A stretch of 64,000 bases of DNA from Sulfobacillus harzensis (lineage in GTDB: Bacteria; Bacillota; Sulfobacillia; Sulfobacillales; Sulfobacillaceae), in assembly GCF_012933365.1 (NCBI RefSeq), contig NZ_JABBVZ010000004.1, positions 1-64,000 on the forward strand, written 5' to 3'. Within the stretch, counting starts at the first letter, position 1; each line of letters starts with the position of its first letter. A program made the translations under genes and the position numbers. Below the pieces are notes generated by a model. The model had not been told where the DNA came from and made no database searches. It saw nothing but the letters and a program-made list of their open reading frames with translations. Below are positions 58,164-64,000 of this stretch, one piece after another.

Positions 58164-58962
58164 GGCTCTCCTCCGCCTTCCACGCCTCGTCAACCACGCG
58201 CTCAATATTCAGCGTGGTCTCCGTGTGCCCCCGCGCCACTAAATACAGCAAAAATTCGATGTTCCCCTCGGGTCCCCGAATGGGGGAAGCGGTCAACCCC
58301 TGAACCGCGTACGCTAAAGACCGGGCCTGGTCCACCACCCGCTCCAGCACTTCCTCATGAACCTTTGGCTGCCGCACCACGCCGCCCCTCCCCAGCTTCG
58401 CCGGTCCCGCCTCAAATTGCGGTTTGACCAACGCAACCACCGTGGCGCCATCCTTTATCAAGGGGGCGAGCGGCTCCAGCAAAAGGCGCAGGCCAATGAA
58501 CGACGCGTCGACCGACGCGCCGTCCAGCGGAATCTCCCGGCCCAACCCAGAAAGCGTCAAATAACGGGCGTTGGTGCGCTCGAGTACGACAACCCGCGGG
58601 TCCTGGCGAAGCTTCCAATCCAACTGGCCGTATCCCACGTCCACCGCCCACACCCGTGCGGCGCCATGTTGAAGCCAGCAGTCGGTAAATCCCCCCGTTG
58701 ACGCGCCGACGTCAACCACATCCCACCCCGTAGGGTCGATGCCGAACTGGTCTAGCGCGTGATTCAGCTTCACGCCACCGCGGCTCACAAATGGGAGCGC
58801 CGCCGTCACCGCGACCTGGTCGTCGGGTTCAACCAGGCGTCCGCTCTTCCGCTCTGTCCGTCCGTTAACTTCCACTTTGCCCGCCATAATCAACGCCTGG
58901 GCCCGATTGCGAGACTCCACGGCGCCCATTTCGACCAAGCGCACGTCTAGGCGCTGCTTCAC
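58156..58962 (-). CDS. tlyA: TlyA-family rRNA (cytidine-2'-O)-methyltransferase
   Basis: A protein of about 268 residues. An N-terminal S4 RNA-binding domain (QRLDVRLVEMGAVESRNRAQALIMAGKVEVNG) precedes an FtsJ-type SAM domain with WDVVDVGASTGGFTDCWLQHGA, VWAVDVGYGQLDWKL and DASFIGLRLLLEPL. It 2'-O-methylates 16S and/or 23S rRNA. The start is GTG at 58962, overlapping the dxs stop (GTGA) with GAGGTT upstream. The same gene order dxs-tlyA-nadK is found in many Firmicutes. Confidence 0.93.
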   Translation of the reverse strand: MKQRLDVRLVEMGAVESRNRAQALIMAGKVEVNGRTERKSGRLVEPDDQVAVTAALPFVSRGGVKLNHALDQFGIDPTGWDVVDVGASTGGFTDCWLQHGAARVWAVDVGYGQLDWKLRQDPRVVVLERTNARYLTLSGLGREIPLDGASVDASFIGLRLLLEPLAPLIKDGATVVALVKPQFEAGPAKLGRGGVVRQPKVHEEVLERVVDQARSLAYAVQGLTASPIRGPEGNIEFLLYLVARGHTETTLNIERVVDEAWKAEESHA

Positions 58963-60851
58963 GGCTGAACCTCTGAAGACAATCGCTCCAGCCACTCCAC
59001 CGCCTTTCGGGATAATGCTTCCGCCGACAGTCCGTAGAGATCGAGGTAGTAGTCGGTGGGTCCATGATCAATAAACACGTCGGGCAACCCCTCGATGCGA
59101 AGCGGCACCGACAATCCCTGGGCGATCACCCACTCGGCTACCGCTGCCCCAAATCCGCCCGCCACCGCGTGCTCCTCGACAGTCATCAGCGCACGGCTTT
59201 CCTGTACGGCTTGCTTCAGCGCCTCCCCATCCAAGGGCTTGACAAAGCGCGCATTGAGCACACCGGCCTCAATTCCCTGGTCCGCCAAGAGTTCGGCCGC
59301 CTCCATGGCTTTGTACACCATGGGGCCCAGTGCAATAAAGGTGACGTCTCGCCCGTGGCGGAGCCACTCCGCCCGGCCCCACTCCAACGTCCCGAATGGT
59401 TCATCGAGGCTGAGGCCCCGGCCAGCGCCACGCGGATAGCGCACCGCCACCGGGCCCGGACGATCCAGCGCCGCGGCTACCAACTGGCGAAGCTCCGACT
59501 CATCCTTCCCCATGGCAATCTCCAAATTGGGCACGGTGCGTAGAAATGCCATATCATACACCCCTTGGTGGGTCGCGCCGTCGCCCCCCACCAAACCAGC
59601 CCGGTCGACCCCGAACAACACCGGCAGATTCTGGTGGCAGATGTCATGAATCACCTGATCGTAGGCCCGCTGCAAAAACGTCGAGTAGACCGCGAACACC
59701 GGCCGCATACCCGCCATTGCCAACCCCGCCGCGAAGGTCGCCGCATGCTGCTCCGCAATGCCGACGTCAAAAAACCGGTCCGGGTATTGGGACTGGAAAT
59801 AATCCAGTTTCGTCCCGTCAGGCATGGCGGCGGTGATGGCCACGATGTCAGGCCGATCTTTTGCAAGCTCGACCAATGTGCGGCTGAACACCAGACTATA
59901 GGAAGGCGGCTCGGCCTTCTTAATCATTTCCCCCGAGGTCCGCTCGAACGGCCCGGGCCCATGAAACTGAACCGGCCGCTCTTCGGCGGGCTTATAGCCC
60001 TTCCCTTTTTGGGTAATGACATGCACCACGACGGGGCCATCCGCATCACGGGCCGTACGCAACACCGGAATCAACCCATCTAGATCATGCCCATCGATGG
60101 GCCCGTAATATTTAAAGCCGAGCGCCTCAAACACGTTGTCCGGCAAAATCGCTGCATGCGCCAGCTCCTTGAGCCGCTCGGCGGTCCACCGGAGCCGTGA
60201 TCCAAAAAGCGGCAGAGACTCCAAGGCTTGGTCCAGATCCTGCTTCAGGCGCATGTAGCTCGGCGCCGTGCGCAACTCCGTCAAATATCGCGAAAAGGCC
60301 CCGACATTGGGGGCGATTGACATGGAGTTGTCATTCACCAGCACAGTCATGGGCGTACCCAGATGGCCTAGTTGATTGAGCGCCTCCCAAGCCATTCCGG
60401 CGGTCAAGGCCCCATCCCCAATCAATGCGGCCACGCGATAGTCCGCACCCGTGAACTGCCGCGCCACGGCCAGCCCTACTGCTCCCGACAACGAGGTGCC
60501 GGCATGTCCGGCCTCCCAGACATCATAGGGGCTCTCATGCCGCTTTAAGAACCCTGACAGACCGCCCAATTGGCGAATGCTGGGGAATTCCGCGCGACGG
60601 CCGGTAATAATCTTATGAGCATAGGCTTGATGGCCAATATCAAAAATGACCTTGTCTTCGGGCGTGTTGTACACATAATGAAGGGCCAAAACTAATTCGA
60701 CAGCGCCCAAACTTGCACCTACATGGCCACCTTGACGTGCGGTGGTGTCCAGAATGTCCTGACGTATCTCCTGCGCCAGTTGACGCAACTGGCTTACGGT
60801 AAACCGGCGAAAGTCCCCGGGAGCATGAATTCCATCAAGCAACTTGGCCAT
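58959..60851 (-). CDS. dxs: 1-deoxy-D-xylulose-5-phosphate synthase
   Basis: A 630-residue transketolase-like enzyme. DTTARQGGHVGASLGAVELVLALHYV at the N-terminus, the thiamine-diphosphate motif IGDGALTAGMAWEALNQLG, NDNSMSIAPNVGA, and the C-terminal domain with GIAEQHAATFAAGLAMAGMRPVFAVYSTFLQRAYDQVIHD identify Dxs. It joins pyruvate and glyceraldehyde 3-phosphate as the first step of the MEP isoprenoid pathway. AAGGAGGG precedes ATG 60851. It follows ispA in the block. Confidence 0.96.
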   Translation of the reverse strand: MAKLLDGIHAPGDFRRFTVSQLRQLAQEIRQDILDTTARQGGHVGASLGAVELVLALHYVYNTPEDKVIFDIGHQAYAHKIITGRRAEFPSIRQLGGLSGFLKRHESPYDVWEAGHAGTSLSGAVGLAVARQFTGADYRVAALIGDGALTAGMAWEALNQLGHLGTPMTVLVNDNSMSIAPNVGAFSRYLTELRTAPSYMRLKQDLDQALESLPLFGSRLRWTAERLKELAHAAILPDNVFEALGFKYYGPIDGHDLDGLIPVLRTARDADGPVVVHVITQKGKGYKPAEERPVQFHGPGPFERTSGEMIKKAEPPSYSLVFSRTLVELAKDRPDIVAITAAMPDGTKLDYFQSQYPDRFFDVGIAEQHAATFAAGLAMAGMRPVFAVYSTFLQRAYDQVIHDICHQNLPVLFGVDRAGLVGGDGATHQGVYDMAFLRTVPNLEIAMGKDESELRQLVAAALDRPGPVAVRYPRGAGRGLSLDEPFGTLEWGRAEWLRHGRDVTFIALGPMVYKAMEAAELLADQGIEAGVLNARFVKPLDGEALKQAVQESRALMTVEEHAVAGGFGAAVAEWVIAQGLSVPLRIEGLPDVFIDHGPTDYYLDLYGLSAEALSRKAVEWLERLSSEVQP

Positions 60852-60864
60852 GAGGCCCTCCTTC

Positions 60865-61740
60865 CTACCACGATCGGTCCCGAGCAAAAGCCAATAAAGC
60901 GGCCAAATGCTCTCCACGCTCAGGATCGACTAACGCCAGGGCCGCCCGACAATGCTCATCGACCAGCTGCCGTACCGCCTCGAGTCCCATTAAACGAGGA
61001 TAGGTCGCCTTGCCGCGATTGGCGTCGGTCCCGGTGGCTTTTCCCAAGGTCTGGGCATCGCCAATTACATTCAACATATCATCGACCATTTGAAAAGCCA
61101 ACCCGAAGTGCTCCCCGAAGGCGCTCAGCAACTCTTCTGCCTCCCGGTCGCCGGCTAAAATGGCGGGAAGGGACAAGGCCGCCGAGAACAAGGCGCCGGT
61201 CTTGAGGCGATGGATTCGCTCGAGTTGTTGAACATCGACGGTCTGATATTCGGCGGCCAAATCGAGAACCTGTCCCCGCACCAGCCCTTCCCGCCCGGCG
61301 GCCAAGGCCAAGCGGCGCGAGGCCCGGATGACCCGCTCGGGAGCAAATCCCGGAGATAGGGCGGCCATTTTAAAAAACGCCTCGGTCAGCAGGGCATCGC
61401 CAGCCAAAATTGCCTGGGCCTCTCCGAAGGCGATGTGTGCGGTGGGTTTCCCACGCCGGAGCTCATCGTCATCCATCGCCGGCAAATCATCATGGATCAA
61501 AGAGTAGGTATGAAGATACTCCACCGCCAACACAGCCGGCCGGAGCGCCTCCCAGTCCACGGATACATACTCCGCTGCTGCCAACATCAATTGAGGACGC
61601 AAACGCTTGCCGCCAGCGGTAAGCGCATAAGCCATCACTTCCTCCACCGAACCGGGAAGCGCCTCCATGGCCGCAATGTCATCCCGAATCCATCCGTCAA
61701 CCACCGTTCGCGAGTCGCTCAACCACTGTTCCGCTACCAT
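60865..61740 (-). CDS. ispA: Farnesyl diphosphate synthase
   Basis: A 291-residue all-alpha trans-prenyltransferase. The first aspartate-rich motif LIHDDLPAMDDDELRRGKPT and the second FQMVDDMLNVIGD are intact, with the KATGTDANRGKATYP loop that marks bacterial FPP/GGPP synthases. It condenses IPP and DMAPP to farnesyl (possibly geranylgeranyl) diphosphate, a precursor of quinones and bactoprenol. CAGGAGG precedes the ATG; the gap from xseB is two bases. Confidence 0.95.
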   Translation of the reverse strand: MVAEQWLSDSRTVVDGWIRDDIAAMEALPGSVEEVMAYALTAGGKRLRPQLMLAAAEYVSVDWEALRPAVLAVEYLHTYSLIHDDLPAMDDDELRRGKPTAHIAFGEAQAILAGDALLTEAFFKMAALSPGFAPERVIRASRRLALAAGREGLVRGQVLDLAAEYQTVDVQQLERIHRLKTGALFSAALSLPAILAGDREAEELLSAFGEHFGLAFQMVDDMLNVIGDAQTLGKATGTDANRGKATYPRLMGLEAVRQLVDEHCRAALALVDPERGEHLAALLAFARDRSW

Positions 61741-61742
61741 CC

Positions 61743-61946
61743 TTAGGCCTCCTGAGGCTTGGGAGTACCCATGAGGGATTCGGCTCGCTCCAACAGCTGG
61801 TTGGCTCGCTGACTGAGCGACTTGGCTTCCTGGTACAGGCGGAGACTCTCACCCAACGGGGCGCGGCCCGTCTCCAAGAGCTTCACAATCTCTTCCAGCC
61901 GCGCCATGATGCTTTCGTATTGGTCTAAATCGCGCTCCTCATTCAT
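61743..61946 (-). CDS. xseB: Exodeoxyribonuclease VII small subunit
   Basis: A protein of about 67 residues, helical, with the XseB signature YESIMARLEEIVKLLETGRAPLGESLRLYQEAKSLSQRANQLLE. It forms the XseA-XseB4-type complex. ATG 61946 has GGGGGATG seven to eight bases upstream; ATG 61958 lies directly after that site and is less likely. It overlaps the xseA stop by eight bases, showing translational coupling. Confidence 0.94.
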   Translation of the reverse strand: MNEERDLDQYESIMARLEEIVKLLETGRAPLGESLRLYQEAKSLSQRANQLLERAESLMGTPKPQEA

Positions 61947-63144
61947 CTGGCTTTTCATCCCCCTTGGGCGGCGTCGGCCTTACCCAGACGCTCCCGTCAT
62001 GCCAATGCACTTCATAGCTCTCATCCCATTGTATCGCATTGCGGGTGACCAAAGTCCCCCGATCATCCGACACATAAGCATACCCGCGCTCCAAAGGCAA
62101 TTCAGGATTCAAAAGCGGCAACTGCCCCATAATCCGCTCCAGGCGGTGACGACGTTCCATAGTCTGCCGCTCGTAGGCCCGCTCGGCACGCTCATCGAGC
62201 CGGTCTAAGAGATGTCGGTATTCCCGAAACAGCGTTTCCGGGTGCGCCAACAACCCGTGCGCCACCCAACCCTGTATGCGATTTCTCTCCCAGGTGAGGC
62301 GCTGGGTGAGAGCCGCGTCCAATCGCTCTGCCAAATTGTCCTGCCAGGCCTTCAGTTGAACCAGTTCCGGCACGGCCAATTCGGCTGCCGCGGACGGCGT
62401 GGGGGCCCGCAAATCGGCCACCAGATCGACCAGCGTGGTATCAATCTCATGCCCCACGGCGGAGATGACCGGCACTGGCGAGGCAAACACCGCCCGCACC
62501 ACCGCTTCCTCGTTGAAGGCGGCCAGGTCTTCCTTAGCACCGCCCCCGCGGCCAATGATGAGCACATCCACATCCTCACGGCGAATCTTCGCCAACGCCT
62601 CAACAATGCTGGCCGCCGCTTCCCGTCCTTGCACCAATACGGGATAGAGCACGACCGGCATGCCCGGAAATCGCCGCGCCACCACCGTCTCAATGTCGAA
62701 TCGGGCCGCGCCGGTGCCCGAAGTGATCACCCCCACGGCGCGCGGCACCAGCGGCAGCCGGCGCTTGGGACGCGAAAACAAGCCCTCCTGGTAGAGGCGC
62801 TGTTTGAGCATCTCCAGTTGGAAATCCTGCGAGCCCCGCCCCATGTCGCGAACCAAGGAAACATAAAGCTGTGTTTGCCCGTCGCGTTCAAACACGCCCA
62901 CCCGCCCGAAAGCCAATACCGCCATTCCATCTTTCAGCGGCTCCTTCAAGGTGGCGGCGTCCCGGCGGAACATCACCGCCCGAATCTGGGCGGTTTCATC
63001 CTTCAACGTAAAATACCAGTGGCCGGAGCTATGGTGGCGTACCCCGCTCAACTCGCCTGCGACCCAGATTCGCTGCCACTCATCCACGCCTTCGACTAAC
63101 CGCCGAATAGCGGATACCAGTTCGCCGACCGTGAACGTTTTCAT
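61939..63144 (-). CDS. xseA: Exodeoxyribonuclease VII large subunit
   Basis: A 401-residue protein. The N-terminal OB-fold (VGELVSAIRRLVEGVDEWQRIWVAGELSGVRHHSSGHWYFTLKDETAQI) and the catalytic region with GVITSGTGAARFDI, VLIIGRGGGAKEDL and SAVGHEIDTTLVDLVADLRAPTPSAAAELAVP are all canonical, followed by a coiled-coil region. It degrades single-stranded DNA from both ends. Its ATG overlaps the folD stop by four bases (ATGA). Confidence 0.96.
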   Translation of the reverse strand: MKTFTVGELVSAIRRLVEGVDEWQRIWVAGELSGVRHHSSGHWYFTLKDETAQIRAVMFRRDAATLKEPLKDGMAVLAFGRVGVFERDGQTQLYVSLVRDMGRGSQDFQLEMLKQRLYQEGLFSRPKRRLPLVPRAVGVITSGTGAARFDIETVVARRFPGMPVVLYPVLVQGREAAASIVEALAKIRREDVDVLIIGRGGGAKEDLAAFNEEAVVRAVFASPVPVISAVGHEIDTTLVDLVADLRAPTPSAAAELAVPELVQLKAWQDNLAERLDAALTQRLTWERNRIQGWVAHGLLAHPETLFREYRHLLDRLDERAERAYERQTMERRHRLERIMGQLPLLNPELPLERGYAYVSDDRGTLVTRNAIQWDESYEVHWHDGSVWVRPTPPKGDEKPDE

Positions 63145-63974
63145 CGGAGTCCCCGATAGGCGGTCCAGGTGTTTTTGAGAAGCTCGGCAATGGTCATTGG
63201 CCCCACCCCTCCGGGAACTGGCGAGAGCGCCCCGGCGTGTCCTTCAAGCGACTCCCGGTCGACGTCACCCACTAAGCCATTTTCGGTCCGATGAATGCCC
63301 ACATCGACGACCACCGCTCCTGGCTTGACCCAGTCGCGGGTAACCAACCGCGGCCGACCGGCCGCGGCTACCAGCACATCCGCCTCCCGCGCCACACGCC
63401 ACGGCTCTTCTGACCGGGAATGCAAAATGGATACTGTGGCATGCCGCGAAAGCAGTAACAAGGCGGTCGGCAACCCAACCAGAGCGGACCGCCCCACCAC
63501 CACGGCGCGCCGGCCCGCCAACTCCACGTGATAGGCGTCCAGCAAATCCATAATGCCCGCAGGCGTACAGGGCCGAAGCCCGGGCGTCATCTCCACCAGC
63601 GCCCCTTGGCTTGCCTGTGTCAGCCCGTCCACATCTTTCTCCGGGCGGATGGCCTCAATGACCCGGCGGCGATCAACCCCCTGGGGCAATGGCAGCTGCA
63701 CGAGAATGCCGTGAACGGCGGGATCCTCATTTAACTCCTTCACCACCGCCAGCACATCCTCCGTACGGCTGTCTTCAGGAAGCCGCTGCTCAATCGAGCG
63801 CATCCCTACGGCGCGCGCCGCCTTGCCCTTGTTGCGCACATAGATTTCCGACGCCGGGTCATTGCCCACCAGCACCACAGCCAGCCCCGGTTCTGAGCCG
63901 CTTTGACTAATTTCCGTCTTCAGTCCCTCGCGGATGCGGGCGGCAACCGCTTTGCCGTCAAGAATCGTGCTCAT
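63141..63974 (-). CDS. folD: Bifunctional methylenetetrahydrofolate dehydrogenase/cyclohydrolase
   Basis: A 277-residue FolD. The signatures are VGNDPASEIYVRNKGKAARAVGM (catalytic Lys), VQLPLPQGVDRRRVIEAIRPEKDVDGL and VVGRSALVGLPTALLLL for NADP. It interconverts methylene-, methenyl- and 10-formyl-tetrahydrofolate in the cytoplasm. GAGGAGGACG precedes ATG 63974; a longer start at 63992 reads through that site. It is the first visible gene of the folD-to-spo0A block; its promoter lies beyond the window or in the last 26 bases. Confidence 0.96.
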   Translation of the reverse strand: MSTILDGKAVAARIREGLKTEISQSGSEPGLAVVLVGNDPASEIYVRNKGKAARAVGMRSIEQRLPEDSRTEDVLAVVKELNEDPAVHGILVQLPLPQGVDRRRVIEAIRPEKDVDGLTQASQGALVEMTPGLRPCTPAGIMDLLDAYHVELAGRRAVVVGRSALVGLPTALLLLSRHATVSILHSRSEEPWRVAREADVLVAAAGRPRLVTRDWVKPGAVVVDVGIHRTENGLVGDVDRESLEGHAGALSPVPGGVGPMTIAELLKNTWTAYRGLR

Positions 63975-64000
63975 TCTTCTCGTCCTCCTCATCGGCCAAA

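Noticed and set aside
1-64000. CRISPR arrays, tRNA or rRNA genes, insertion sequences, prophage
   Set aside because: No regular spaced repeats, no tRNA-like or rRNA-like stretches, and no transposase or integrase proteins were seen on either strand.

Overview
The window looks like chromosomal DNA of a GC-rich, spore-forming Gram-positive bacterium. It carries spo0A, spoIVB and spoIIM, the Firmicute block folD-xseA-xseB-ispA-dxs-tlyA-nadK-recN, strong AGGAGG-type ribosome binding sites, and SAM-I and TPP riboswitches. The gene mix (many acyl-CoA and aromatic catabolic genes, polar-lipid glycosyltransferase, GH15 enzyme) recalls Sulfobacillus-like thermoacidophilic Firmicutes, but that placement is inference only. 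No rRNA, tRNA, CRISPR array, prophage or insertion sequence was recognised.

Region 1-9.2 kb. After a leading terminator and a lipoprotein gene, a ten-gene minus-strand cluster (9182 down to 1746) encodes a PaaG-like crotonase, three SDR oxidoreductases (one very like 2,4-dienoyl-CoA reductase), both subunits of an IpdAB-like CoA-transferase-fold enzyme, an MBL hydrolase, a TauE/SafE permease and a two-part MaoC hydratase. It reads as a beta-oxidation-like ring-cleavage pathway.

Region 9.3-28.5 kb. Mixed metabolism: DUF421 protein, rhodanese, PAP2-like protein, thioesterase, an eroded acetyl-CoA-synthetase homologue, a MarR pseudogene in front of an MFS exporter, a complete 2-oxoacid dehydrogenase operon (E1alpha, E1beta, E2, E3) flanked by a FabL-type SDR and a CysQ-like phosphatase, a GH15 glucanase, a branched-chain aminotransferase and a DUF4012 membrane protein.

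Region 28.6-35 kb. Spermidine synthase, a PuuB-like amine oxidase, SAM-riboswitch-controlled metY, a CBS-ACT protein, a mini GntR regulator and a DMT transporter.

Region 35-42 kb. A tightly coupled hpa operon for 4-hydroxyphenylacetate: GntR regulator, DapA-type aldolase, HpaG, HpaE, HpaB, HpaD and HpaC. It has a promoter/operator that can be read directly from the DNA and lacks recognisable HpaF, HpaH and HpaI.

Region 42-50.8 kb. Ferredoxin/thioredoxin-reductase-like flavoprotein, a TPP-riboswitch-controlled ECF transporter in which both ATPases and the T subunit are one 761-residue protein, a PIG-L deacetylase, GalE, SpoIIM, a Nudix hydrolase, and an Hfq-like Sm protein with a long N-terminal extension that is coupled to an uncharacterised gene.

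Region 50.8-64 kb. Leucine dehydrogenase, then spo0A, spoIVB, a glycosyltransferase, recN, nadK, tlyA, dxs, ispA, xseB, xseA and folD. No argR lies in this block. Two Spo0A boxes lie between spoIVB and spo0A.

Start codons were chosen from ribosome binding sites and often differ from the longest open frame.
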